Translations under genes and position numbers: made by a program | Notes under the pieces: generated by a model | The model's database searches: none | What the model was told of the DNA's origin: nothing | The model's input: the letters and a program-made list of their open reading frames with translations, nothing else | Shown: in pieces, positions 1 to 8,336 of the stretch | Layout: each line of letters starts with the position of its first letter | Position numbering within the stretch: the first letter of the stretch is position 1 | IMG/VR virus record: IMGVR_UViG_3300025889_012072 | Span: 1-32,095 of that record | Direction: 5' to 3' (one strand) | Length of the DNA: 32,095 bases | Source of the DNA: a virus

Positions 1-678
1 GTGGAGGTGGCTGAAGACCCCGAACTTCTTGAGGTACTCCTTGAGCGTAATAGACTCGCCGTTGATTATGGCTGTTGCATTTGCAGCCTGATCAGGGTCA
101 AGGCTTTTAACCGGCACGCCGAACTTAGTTGCAATCCGATCAAGTGCTTCCACGACAAGAGGCTGACGAGCCTCGGTATCAGCGCGAAGCAACGAAGAAA
201 AGCGATGGCTTGCACTGTTGACCATCGAACCCAATGGGGTTCCTGCTCCATACTGATGGGCGTTCAGAAGACCAAGACTCTCGAGGATCGAGTACCTGCC
301 AGTAAGAAAAGACAGATACTCCGATCCTTCGGAGTCAATCATCTTCTTGGACATCCCCCTGAAGACTTTCCCCCCACGACTCAGGGCAGCACCTGCGGCT
401 GGGCTCGTGATGAACATGAACCAGACGAAGGGGTTGGTGCCAATGTCAACAAAGGCGTTTGTGAGAGGGTTGTTGCCAAGAGACTCTTTGAGTTTGCCTG
501 CGAAGGAATCCCGCTCCGCCGGTGAAAGCGAAGCAGGATCAAGGAACGTATCCTTCAGGCTCCGAAACGACGCCTGATCCGTGAACATCTGAGACAACGC
601 AACCATGGGCGCGTCGTATATCCGAACAGGATCAAACGAGCCAGCGACGAAACCCTCATCGTCAAGGGCTTCAGCCAT
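1..678 (-). CDS. Unknown virion-module protein, N-terminal 226 residues (cut by window edge)
   Basis: This reading frame stays open from an ATG at 678 to the left edge, so only the N-terminal 226 residues are visible. The ATG overlaps the stop of the upstream gene (TGATG), which fixes the start and implies translational coupling. The N terminus reads MAEALDDEGFVAGSFD. A mildly hydrophobic stretch (about residues 81-96, around NPFVWFMFITSPAAGAA) is followed by a basic segment (GGKVFRGMSKK) and helix-forming sequence. I recognise no domain. Its place at the end of the series of likely internal or ejection proteins suggests a large internal virion protein, but this is inferred from position only. 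Confidence 0.75.
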   Translation of the reverse strand, partial: MAEALDDEGFVAGSFDPVRIYDAPMVALSQMFTDQASFRSLKDTFLDPASLSPAERDSFAGKLKESLGNNPLTNAFVDIGTNPFVWFMFITSPAAGAALSRGGKVFRGMSKKMIDSEGSEYLSFLTGRYSILESLGLLNAHQYGAGTPLGSMVNSASHRFSSLLRADTEARQPLVVEALDRIATKFGVPVKSLDPDQAANATAIINGESITLKEYLKKFGVFSHLH

Positions 679-1067
679 CAGCCGGTAACTCGGGTCCGAA
701 TCCGCATCTGAATAACGACCATGTCATTGTTAGACGCAGAACTAAAATCGGCAGTAATAGTCGTACCAGCAGGAACCAAGTTGTTCGCAGGGTCAACAGT
801 CGCCGCAGCAAAACTGGTCGTAATGGTGTGGGCGTTAGTAATAGCGGGAGTGCCAGACGCAGTCGTCTTCAGCGTGAGAGTGCCGCTAGCAACAGCGGCA
901 GTAATAAACACTGCATCAACGACGGTGTCCCGCTCGGCGTAGAAAAACGGCTTGTTGTCAAGCGGATCGTTCTGGTCGTTAAGAATGACCACGACATCCT
1001 GAAAGTGATCAGGGACGCTGTGGTTGCGGCCATCGGATTCAATGAGAAGAGGGGTATAGCCTGCCAT
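678..1067 (-). CDS. Small beta-rich virion structural protein, possible capsid decoration protein
   Basis: This is a 129-aa protein rich in Thr, Ala, Ser and Val. It has alternating beta-type sequence (for example ITAAVASGTLTLKTTASGT near residues 55-73) and only one short charged N-terminal section. Small Thr/Ala-rich proteins of this style occur in marine phage structural modules, often as capsid decoration or surface proteins; that comparison is from memory. The start is an ATG preceded by AAGGAATTGAATC, a usable ribosome site in the 11-nt gap after the upstream stop. Its stop overlaps the next start. It lies far from the capsid gene, so a tail or surface role is equally possible. Confidence 0.7.
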   Translation of the reverse strand: MAGYTPLLIESDGRNHSVPDHFQDVVVILNDQNDPLDNKPFFYAERDTVVDAVFITAAVASGTLTLKTTASGTPAITNAHTITTSFAAATVDPANNLVPAGTTITADFSSASNNDMVVIQMRIRTRVTG

Positions 1068-1078
1068 GATTCAATTCC

Positions 1079-1561
1079 TTACTGGATGAGGGATGAGAAC
1101 TCGTCAAGAGATTCGGAAGTGCCCATGTTGTATGCGACTTCTTCCAAAAGATCGGTGCGGGGGTTGCCACCCAGAACGACGGCACCCTGCGGGAGAATGC
1201 GGCCCGCGAGAATCTGGTTGTGCATGTGGGGGGACATACGCTCGATGGCGGCGATGTTCCGCTGCACCATCTCTTCTATACGGGCGGTCTTCAATCTATC
1301 GGAAGTGAGCCCTTGAAGAGATTCCATTTCTCTCTTCGCCTGCTCTTCGACAGAAGGCATTCCAATCCTGTCAAGACCAGATCCTCGAGCAAATCCTCCC
1401 GTAAGAGGAGACGCAATATCTTCAGCCAAAAAAGCAGCCGTAGGTGCAAGAAGCCCGAACGTCGCAAAGGGGTTCTCCTTCGCAAAACTCTTGATGCTGT
1501 CTTTCTGGGCAAACCCAGAAGCGGACTTTAAAAGAGATTTAAGGGCTTTCAAAGCACTCAT
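1079..1561 (-). CDS. Probable internal/ejection protein with a hydrophobic N-terminal segment
   Basis: This is a 160-aa protein. The N terminus is a basic amphipathic-looking helix (SALKALKSLLKSASGF). A hydrophobic stretch follows at about residues 32-46 (FATFGLLAPTAAFLA), then a charged helical region (about 70-110) and a motif around RMSPHMHNQILAGRILP (about 108-124). A membrane-active N terminus joined to a helical tail fits small proteins ejected into the host envelope, but I know of no direct homolog. The start overlaps the upstream stop by 4 nt (ATGA). The neighbouring 240-aa gene has the same overall plan, so the two may be related in role. Confidence 0.65.
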   Translation of the reverse strand: MSALKALKSLLKSASGFAQKDSIKSFAKENPFATFGLLAPTAAFLAEDIASPLTGGFARGSGLDRIGMPSVEEQAKREMESLQGLTSDRLKTARIEEMVQRNIAAIERMSPHMHNQILAGRILPQGAVVLGGNPRTDLLEEVAYNMGTSESLDEFSSLIQ

Positions 1562-2280
1562 GCACTAAGTCCTGCTCTGGCGTAAGCCTCCTTCAAGGAA
1601 GCAGGTCGTGTTGACTGCCTAAACTTGAAGATCTGATTTGGATCGGTCGCAAGAATGTCTTGCAATTCGCGGGACATAGGAATCGGATTACGATCCCCCA
1701 TTGCAGCAAGTCGTCGTGCTTCACTAGAAGCATTCAATCTGCTTGTGGCGCTTGGCCTCATTGAGTTTTGGAGGTTCTGGGCGAACTCGGCGGGAGCAGA
1801 GGCACGGGCAAGACTCTTGCCTTCTTTTTCTTGGCCCTCACTAAGAAGCCTCATGAATTCCATAGCCATGAAAATGCCGCCAAGTGTACCACCGCCAACA
1901 AGGAGGCTCTTTCCTAGTCCCCCCTTGAAGAAGCCCTTGCCCTTCTCGACAAGACTCTTTGGTGCTTTGGAGGCATCCTCTGCGAGTCGCCGGGCAGTTG
2001 CACCTCGTCCGGTAGCCTTTGCCTGAGATCGCTTGAGTTCCCTCTGGAGTTCCTCGATGACATCATCGTTGACAGAAGTCCTACGAGACCCATAGGCATC
2101 GCCGCGAAAGAGATCCGCATCAAGATCCTGCCGAATGCGTTCGAGTAGTTCGGCCTGAGTAGCCCCACTACGGGAAGCAGGGCCAAATCCCGACATTCGA
2201 GGGATCGGAGCAGCACCTTCTTCGCTCAGCATTGCGATGAGGTTTGCGAGTTCAGTGGATGTAAGAGATCTAGATGCCAT
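1558..2280 (-). CDS. Unknown protein with one hydrophobic segment, possible internal virion protein
   Basis: This 240-aa protein has a charged helical first half (residues 40-110, with ELLERIRQDLDAD and VIEELQRELKRSQAK), a Gly/Lys linker (about 113-124), one hydrophobic segment at about 125-146 (SLLVGGGTLGGIFMAMEFMRLL), and a helical C terminus. The arrangement of soluble helix, membrane-active segment and helix resembles that of the following 160-aa protein and is compatible with an ejected internal protein. The ATG lies 11 nt inside the upstream gene. I recognise no family. Confidence 0.65.
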   Translation of the reverse strand: MASRSLTSTELANLIAMLSEEGAAPIPRMSGFGPASRSGATQAELLERIRQDLDADLFRGDAYGSRRTSVNDDVIEELQRELKRSQAKATGRGATARRLAEDASKAPKSLVEKGKGFFKGGLGKSLLVGGGTLGGIFMAMEFMRLLSEGQEKEGKSLARASAPAEFAQNLQNSMRPSATSRLNASSEARRLAAMGDRNPIPMSRELQDILATDPNQIFKFRQSTRPASLKEAYARAGLSA

Positions 2281-2593
2281 TAGTCAGCCTCTCGACAACA
2301 GGAACCACCGTAAGGGTACCAAGTCCTACCGTAGAAGTTTCCAACTCAGAGTCGTACTTCTTCCAAAGAAAAGCCCGATCTCTAGTCAGGACCCGCTTGT
2401 TGCGGTGTTCCCATAGAAACTGGCGGATCGCCTTGGGAGACGGAGTGCCCTCGACCTTGAGTTGGGGGGACGGATGCTCGTAAGGAGCGACCCACTCCGG
2501 CATATCCCCCCACTCCATATCGGGGTGGTCGAGCAGGATCATGTCGGACTCCGATTCAACGAAGTCCTTTGAGATCTTCTTCCAGTCCCTCAA
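2270..2593 (-). CDS. Unknown small acidic protein, TTG start
   Basis: This 107-aa protein is rich in Trp, Asp, Glu and Pro in its first half (WKKISKDFVESESDMILLD, then DMEWGDMPEWVAPYEHP) and more basic in its second (FLWEHRNKRVLTRDRAFLWK). No domain is recognised. The frame opens with TTG at 2593, overlapping the upstream stop (TTGA). The next in-frame Met is residue 18, so the TTG start is preferred on grounds of coupling, although the ribosome site (AAAGG, about 10 nt upstream) is modest. It sits between two likely internal virion proteins and may be a small chaperone or connector; nothing in the sequence shows which. Confidence 0.6.
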   Translation of the reverse strand: MRDWKKISKDFVESESDMILLDHPDMEWGDMPEWVAPYEHPSPQLKVEGTPSPKAIRQFLWEHRNKRVLTRDRAFLWKKYDSELETSTVGLGTLTVVPVVERLTNGI

Positions 2594-4221
2594 GGTGCAA
2601 GCCTTTCAAGTTCCGCGATCAACGCTTCGCTGGCGTCAAGACCGGCTTGGTTCATGCCCCTAGCCCTATTGAATCCAGCACGGTCAACGCCCATGCGTTC
2701 CTTGAGTTCAAACCTCTGCATATCGCGAGCAAGATTTTCAACGGTGTCTTCAGATGCAATCAGAGCATCCAAGGGATCTTGGAGTCTTGCACCAAACCCA
2801 GAAGTGTCTCTCGAAATCACATCGGTAAGTGCTTGGGTGGTAAGGCCCGATGCAGGATCAATGTAGTCCCTAAAGGACCGGAGTTGGTCAAGGCTAGGGC
2901 CGCCTGCAACAAGACGATTCAAGCCTACAGCATTATCCCTTGAGAAAATTACTGAGTTCAAGAACGCTTGATCCGCTCGCATTGTGCGACTATTGATTTG
3001 AGCCCCTGTCTCAGGATCAAAGATAGGAACCTCAACTACATCGGAGTAAGATTCTAGATCCGAGATCTCTCGGGGCATGCCAAGAGATCGGTAAGATGTC
3101 GAGTTGCCTTTGACCGTTTGAGCAGCAGCACGAAGACCCTCGAAAATAGCGAGGGTGTTTCCAATGCCCGCCTCAGTAAACGCCCGGTTCAAATCAGAAC
3201 GAAGTTGAATAACTCCTTCTTCATCCAAAGTAGAAGCCCTACGCATACCGGCACTTAGAAGACTTTCTACGGTCCCTCGTTGCTCAGGGGTAAGGTTCAA
3301 CCCATCTGCCACGCTTGTAGCAATACGTTGTTCAAGAACTTCGGTAGGACTTTTTCGTTCAAGGTTTACCTTGTCGCCGATCACTCCCGGAGTTTCTTGA
3401 CCCATGTATTCAAGGGTCGCAATCACTCGAGGATCAAACTGCTCGTCAGTAATCCCAATGAGTCCTCCCACAGACATCGCCGCGTAAACCAAGTTCTTTC
3501 CTAAAGCATCAATAGATTCATAGGCGGTTTTATCGCGACCAATGATCGACTTAAGATCAGTAGAAAACGCGGCATCAGTCAAGTCGCCAGCAATGCCTAG
3601 ACGAACATCATCAACAAGACTCTCTGAAGCGACAATGAACCTGTCCAATTCACCGTGGACTTGATTCCTTTTGTCTCCAAAACCCCGTTCGTTGCCCTGA
3701 TTGATTTCGTTTGCATCCGCAAGCGCGAGATCTAGTTGATTTGCCTGTTCTCTAAGAGCATTAAGTGCATCGCCTTCTTCGTTCTGGGCATTCAGAGACC
3801 CCGAAAGATAAGCGTGTTCGGCCTTTGCCTGAGCAATTTCAATCCCAAATCTACGCTGCTCAATGCCCTTCTTGAGATTCATCTCTTCTTGATGCTGCTG
3901 GGCATCAACGGACATCCTCTGTCTGGCAAGGTCTTGTTCTACGCTTGCCTTTTCCCGCAAGAAGTCGCGGTACTCAGACTGCGAACGTGCCTGTTCATAG
4001 ACGCCAGCCAGTTGGACTGCACGGTTCCCCTGTGCAATCTGCTGCTGGTTCTGCATTTGCTCACGCTGGACCTGCTGCTGTTGCTGGGCAATCTGCCCTC
4101 GCTGTGCAATCTGAGCCTGCTGAATGGCCTGCTGGTTACGGACATTGGCCTGCTGACCACCAGCCTGAACCATCTGTGCGACATCAGGAGTAATCGGAGA
4201 GATGGGCTGCATACGGCTCAT
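2590..4221 (-). CDS. Gln-rich coiled-coil virion protein, probable ejection protein
   Basis: This 543-aa protein has a strikingly Gln-rich N terminus (residues 18-65, including a run of five Q at 46-50). A long predicted coiled coil follows at about 68-170 (for example YRDFLREKASVEQDLARQR). The remainder is a mixed globular region up to residue 543. Long Gln/Ala-rich helical proteins next to the tail-nozzle gene are typical of podovirus internal-core or ejection proteins, and the order here (nozzle, 340-aa protein, this protein) supports that reading. No lysozyme or transglycosylase motif was seen. The start overlaps the upstream stop (ATGA). Confidence 0.7.
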   Translation of the reverse strand: MSRMQPISPITPDVAQMVQAGGQQANVRNQQAIQQAQIAQRGQIAQQQQQVQREQMQNQQQIAQGNRAVQLAGVYEQARSQSEYRDFLREKASVEQDLARQRMSVDAQQHQEEMNLKKGIEQRRFGIEIAQAKAEHAYLSGSLNAQNEEGDALNALREQANQLDLALADANEINQGNERGFGDKRNQVHGELDRFIVASESLVDDVRLGIAGDLTDAAFSTDLKSIIGRDKTAYESIDALGKNLVYAAMSVGGLIGITDEQFDPRVIATLEYMGQETPGVIGDKVNLERKSPTEVLEQRIATSVADGLNLTPEQRGTVESLLSAGMRRASTLDEEGVIQLRSDLNRAFTEAGIGNTLAIFEGLRAAAQTVKGNSTSYRSLGMPREISDLESYSDVVEVPIFDPETGAQINSRTMRADQAFLNSVIFSRDNAVGLNRLVAGGPSLDQLRSFRDYIDPASGLTTQALTDVISRDTSGFGARLQDPLDALIASEDTVENLARDMQRFELKERMGVDRAGFNRARGMNQAGLDASEALIAELERLAP

Positions 4222-5240
4222 GCGAGGGCTCCGAGAAGGTCTTCGTCAAGACCGGGGAAGTCACCAGATCCAGTCGTCATGCCAAACTGGAAGTAGGAAG
4301 CAAGGACAGGAAGGAACGAAACCGGAGAGAATGGATTAGCCGCAACCATGTTCGCGTAGTTGCTGAGGCCCTGAGCCTCGTAGTTGGCGGCGTTAGCGAT
4401 TGCAGACTGCTGCATCGCAGCACCCGCCTGATTCAAAGCAGCGGCCTGACTTTCAAACCCAGCCTGCAACTGACCGGCTTGGCCGTAGAGACCTGCACGC
4501 TGCATCCCCAACCCCGCCAAAGCGTTGTTGTAGTTGGATGCCTGCTCCGTCATGATCTGAGCAGTCTTGGCTTGGCTCTGGAGTTCAAACTGCCGCTGAG
4601 CGGCAATAGCCTGAGGATCGCCCATCTTGGCTTGAGAACTGAGTTGCTGGTGGGTGGACCTGTTCTGGGCAGCGAGGCCCATTGAGATGCTGGACGCCTG
4701 CTGGGCACTCAGATCCTTGAAGTCGCTCACGGCTGTATCGGCAGCATCCTTAATCCCCCCAGCAACATCTGCTCCAAGGCCGGACATTTGAGAAGCCTGT
4801 CCCGTCATGAAGTCAAAGGCGTCCTGTCCTCCAGCACGGATAGCGTCAGCGTTGGTGCCAATGGCAGTCCCATAGTTGCCCATGGCATCCATGAAGTTGC
4901 CGTAGTTCATATCATTCGCATTGAGGAGATTCTGGTAGTCCTGCAAAGCGGCGGCTTGAAACTGCTGCATCCCCTGCTGTTGGCCGGGGGCAACCACAGG
5001 AGCCTGACTGTAGGTAATCCCAGACCCCGCCATAACGCCGCCCATGCTGTTGGGAACGTAATTCTCGTTCATGCCAGAGGCGGGGTTGTAGGTGTAGCCC
5101 GGCGGCGGAGGACCAAAAGAGCCCTCTCCAGTAGCGGGATTGATCAGGCTAGCAAAGTCGCCGAAACCACTGTTGCCACCGTCGCCGGGACCAAAGGTCC
5201 CGAACGATCCGCCTCCGCCAAATGCTCCGAATGAACTCAT
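4218..5240 (-). CDS. Gly/Phe then Ala/Gln-rich helical virion protein, probable ejection protein
   Basis: This 340-aa protein has two distinct halves. Residues 1-60 are low-complexity Gly/Phe/Ser/Pro (FGAFGGGGSFGTFGPGDGG). From about 85 to 305 the protein is almost entirely Ala/Gln/Met/Asn helical sequence with few charges, followed by a short hydrophobic segment (FSPVSFLPVLASYFQFGM, about 303-320). This resembles small internal-core proteins of podoviruses that line the ejection channel. The assignment rests on composition and on position between the probable nozzle and the Gln-rich protein. The ATG shares one base with the upstream stop (TGATG). Confidence 0.7.
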   Translation of the reverse strand: MSSFGAFGGGGSFGTFGPGDGGNSGFGDFASLINPATGEGSFGPPPPGYTYNPASGMNENYVPNSMGGVMAGSGITYSQAPVVAPGQQQGMQQFQAAALQDYQNLLNANDMNYGNFMDAMGNYGTAIGTNADAIRAGGQDAFDFMTGQASQMSGLGADVAGGIKDAADTAVSDFKDLSAQQASSISMGLAAQNRSTHQQLSSQAKMGDPQAIAAQRQFELQSQAKTAQIMTEQASNYNNALAGLGMQRAGLYGQAGQLQAGFESQAAALNQAGAAMQQSAIANAANYEAQGLSNYANMVAANPFSPVSFLPVLASYFQFGMTTGSGDFPGLDEDLLGALA

Positions 5241-8080
5241 CAGGTGTTCCTTTCCGTAGTATCGGTCGAAGTTGTGCGACCCCTACAGATCATTGCCATC
5301 AGTTTATAGTCTAGATCCGGGCAGAAGATCTCGATTCCGGGGTTCAGGGCAGAGTCCTGAATACCATGCCTTCCCGTAGTGCTTAGACCAGAAACCGTGA
5401 ACGCGGCATAATCAGAAGACTCCCCGTTCTGAATAGAGTCTCCAATAATGGCCCCGGAAAAATCAGCAGGAAATGCTGAAACAGCAGGAGAATCAGAGGA
5501 TGTGTTGTAGGCAAGGCCCCGGAAGAACTTGTAACCAGAAACCCCTCCCCCCACATCAGAGAAGTGGCATCCCACTGACGACAACTGCTTGTTCTGGAAC
5601 AGATCAAACGAGGTAATGATCTGCTCATCCTTGGTTCGAACCATGGGGAGGGCTCCCCCGACATACCTGAAGAACATGGGGCTAAGAGCAAGCACATCGC
5701 CTTCAGAAAGGCTGGAGGATACATTTCCTCTTGGGGTAATGAAGGAACGGGTGCCAGAGCCACCGTAAGTACCGTCCACCGTGACGGTCCCCCCACTAGC
5801 CTTGAGGATCTGGAACTTCTGGCCCACCTTCGTCTGGTCGGTTGAGGACACCACATAGACGTAGGCCCCGCAAAGATCGAGGGCTGCCGATCCTTCGGTG
5901 GGATCTGCTCCCAACTCTTTTGTGGTGCTTAGTCCACTCTTCAGGATGACGGTGTTGTTGGGGGTACCAAGCGTCACAGACTTGACCGTGAAGATGCTAT
6001 CTCCTCCGCAGTCAAGGGTCCTCAAGACCTTGTCTGTTCCAGCCGTCAGATCAGTGGAGTTGACCGCTACCTTGTCTCGGTCTGTATCCAAGATGTAGAC
6101 ACGAGGTCTCCAGCCCGTAGGAATGTTGGATGGAGAAGAAGGGTCAGGATGGTTCTGGAGAAAGAACGACCTCTCGACCATGTCCGAGGCTGTCGTCGGG
6201 ACAGGGGTAGTGTTGTCGAAAGAGTTCCGGGTGTAGTCCTTCTGCCAAATGCCAGAACGGATATCGTCAAAGTCCATGTCGTGGAACTCAGTCACCCGGC
6301 CCGTCGAGAACCACATCGCAACCGTCTGTTCTTTGACGGGGTTGTGTACGAACAGGCAAGAAGCGTACGAGTCGTAAGACAATCGAATGGACGAGAGGTT
6401 GTCGTACCAGTCTTCAAGCAGTAGGTTGTCCAATGCTTTTACATCGTCCAACTGTCCGTTGTTGGCGATTGCCTTAAGTCCCTTGCTGGTCACAAAGTAG
6501 ATCACGGGACCAGCGGTCGCATAAGCATCAATACCAGAAAGACCAAAGCCTGAGTGCAGGTCCTCGATCTTCAGATAGATACCGTTTCGACGGATGTGGT
6601 AGATGCGGTCCTTCGAGAAACCAATCGCAAAGTCACCTGCTCTTGCCAGTCGAATGACCCGATTCTGAAACACATCAGGGGTGTACTTGTTGTTGATAGG
6701 AAAGAGTTCGGGGCTACGCTCTGTCAACGAAGACCAGCGGATCTCTCCAATGTCACGGATCCTCTGATCGAGATCCGTGGCAAGAATGCCAACCTCTCCT
6801 TCCGGATCACTGGTAATTAGACTGCCGTCAAATGCAGTTGCTGCACCTACAAACGGCATCTTCTCGTCGCAAGTAATGCGGTCAAGGTAGATATCCTGCA
6901 TGGACAACGCGATGTCATCCAGTCGATAGACCACCTTGAAGATCTTAACCCCGCTAGGGTAGGTCAAATTTGCGTTGGCAGAAGTGTCTTGTTCTTCGAT
7001 ACCCACATATTCAGCGTTGGTGTCTGCAACAGCATCGCCAATGTCGTAGATGGTGTCGAGATGAAGGATGCTGCCCGAATAGGTACTTCCAACGCTCTGC
7101 ATCTTGACCGATCTGAAGAGATAGATCTGATCAAACTTGTTGGTGTCGATTTCCGTTGTGATCCGGACATGATCGCCGTTGGTTATGGAGGGTCCGTCTT
7201 GCGAACGCTGGGCAATCTTGCTCAAAGGCGTTCGGCGTCCTGTATGGCTGTCATGCAGGTAGTAAGCGAAACTGTAATCGCCTTCTTTGAATGTATGGAA
7301 CTTGACCTCTGTATTTGAGCCCGGAGTCTCACCGCTATCCACAGGCGTTTCAATCAAAGCAATAGGAGTAGTGTCACTTTCCCAACTTGTGTCTCGGCCA
7401 TTGGCATCAGGAGACCCTACGACGAAAACAGGTTTGTCTGAAGACTCGTTCTTTAGTCGAGGCTCATTTCCCGGCCCACCGTTAATGACCTGATGGGTGT
7501 AGGTAGATGTACCGTCGAAGTCGATGTAGAAGACACGAGGTTGTCGGCCCTTCACAAAAGTGAAGACGTACTTACCCATTGAAACCACATCCATCTTTGC
7601 AGTAGATAGAACGTGGCCTCCAGCGGCAGTAGTGTGTTCGCTGATAAGGACTGTCCTCCATCCGGTGGCACTGTCCACCGTGTTGGTTGGAACGTAGTCC
7701 ATGTAGATCGCAGTGTTCGTAGACCCAATAGGTTGGACGCGGTAAACAAAGCCGTGGCCGAATTCGCCTTCCCGAATCTGGAAGTGGACGGGAAAACAGT
7801 CCGTCACTGCAGACTGGGCATTAACTGCTGGGGGGGCTACATCGGAGAACGGGCGAACTGCGTCGGCAGCCGCAGGATTAGACCCTTGAAAGTTCTGATT
7901 CCAGTTGAGCGTGTGGGCCAGACGAAAGCCAGAAGACGGCCTGCACCCGAAACGACGGCTTCCGTCTACACCCACAACCTCGTGGGCAGTGCCTTCTCCA
8001 GACAAAGCAATACGCTCAATGCCCTTGTTCTCAGAGGCAGTGACCGTCGGGTAAATCCATCTACGATTAATTTCAGGCAT
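5240..8080 (-). CDS. Probable tail nozzle / tail tubular protein B-like protein
   Basis: This 946-aa protein is predicted almost entirely beta. Around residues 490-545 it has the kind of alternating signature seen in podovirus nozzle and stopper proteins with a beta-propeller core (FSKDRIYHIRRNGIYLKI, then GPVIYFVTSKGLKAI). Its N terminus opens MPEINRRWIYPTVT and contains a host-factor-like loop region with few helices. Size, all-beta character and position just before the internal proteins argue for the tail nozzle, the role of T7 gp12 or P22 gp10. A large receptor-binding or tail-hub protein is the main alternative. The start overlaps the upstream gene by 8 nt, with AAGGA upstream at a workable spacing. 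Confidence 0.75.
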   Translation of the reverse strand: MPEINRRWIYPTVTASENKGIERIALSGEGTAHEVVGVDGSRRFGCRPSSGFRLAHTLNWNQNFQGSNPAAADAVRPFSDVAPPAVNAQSAVTDCFPVHFQIREGEFGHGFVYRVQPIGSTNTAIYMDYVPTNTVDSATGWRTVLISEHTTAAGGHVLSTAKMDVVSMGKYVFTFVKGRQPRVFYIDFDGTSTYTHQVINGGPGNEPRLKNESSDKPVFVVGSPDANGRDTSWESDTTPIALIETPVDSGETPGSNTEVKFHTFKEGDYSFAYYLHDSHTGRRTPLSKIAQRSQDGPSITNGDHVRITTEIDTNKFDQIYLFRSVKMQSVGSTYSGSILHLDTIYDIGDAVADTNAEYVGIEEQDTSANANLTYPSGVKIFKVVYRLDDIALSMQDIYLDRITCDEKMPFVGAATAFDGSLITSDPEGEVGILATDLDQRIRDIGEIRWSSLTERSPELFPINNKYTPDVFQNRVIRLARAGDFAIGFSKDRIYHIRRNGIYLKIEDLHSGFGLSGIDAYATAGPVIYFVTSKGLKAIANNGQLDDVKALDNLLLEDWYDNLSSIRLSYDSYASCLFVHNPVKEQTVAMWFSTGRVTEFHDMDFDDIRSGIWQKDYTRNSFDNTTPVPTTASDMVERSFFLQNHPDPSSPSNIPTGWRPRVYILDTDRDKVAVNSTDLTAGTDKVLRTLDCGGDSIFTVKSVTLGTPNNTVILKSGLSTTKELGADPTEGSAALDLCGAYVYVVSSTDQTKVGQKFQILKASGGTVTVDGTYGGSGTRSFITPRGNVSSSLSEGDVLALSPMFFRYVGGALPMVRTKDEQIITSFDLFQNKQLSSVGCHFSDVGGGVSGYKFFRGLAYNTSSDSPAVSAFPADFSGAIIGDSIQNGESSDYAAFTVSGLSTTGRHGIQDSALNPGIEIFCPDLDYKLMAMICRGRTTSTDTTERNT

Positions 8081-8336
8081 CAGACTTGTCCTTGCACGGT
8101 AGTGCCTTGTTTAGGGAGGCACGGCGATTACCGCAGCCACACCCTTTCCCCCCACTAACGGCCTTCACAACCTTCTCAACGCCCGTCTTCCTGAGGAAGT
8201 TGGCGACCTTGTCACCCGCTCCTCGGTCAGGGCCTTGGTATTGATCGCATGAATTGCAGTCTTCGATAGAAGGCTTCATTTCAAAAAGACCGAGAGTGCA
8301 GTGGTTGTTTCGATATCTATCGCAAGTGTAACTCAT
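8073..8336 (-). CDS. Small Cys-rich conserved phage protein of unknown function
   Basis: This 87-aa protein has eight cysteines. The N-terminal part carries C-x7-C then C-x2-C spacing (CDRYRNNHC ... CNSC). The C-terminal part reads VANFLRKTGVEKVVKAVSGG followed by GCGCGNRRASLNKALP. From memory, the combination of 'G-GD-V', 'TG-KKVV' and 'CGC--RR--LN---P' recurs in small proteins of many tailed phages, beside tail or fibre genes, without a known function. The Cys pairs could bind zinc. It is coupled to its neighbours on both sides (ATGA with the Cys-rich gene upstream, an 8-nt overlap with the nozzle gene downstream). Confidence 0.75.
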   Translation of the reverse strand: MSYTCDRYRNNHCTLGLFEMKPSIEDCNSCDQYQGPDRGAGDKVANFLRKTGVEKVVKAVSGGKGCGCGNRRASLNKALPCKDKSDA

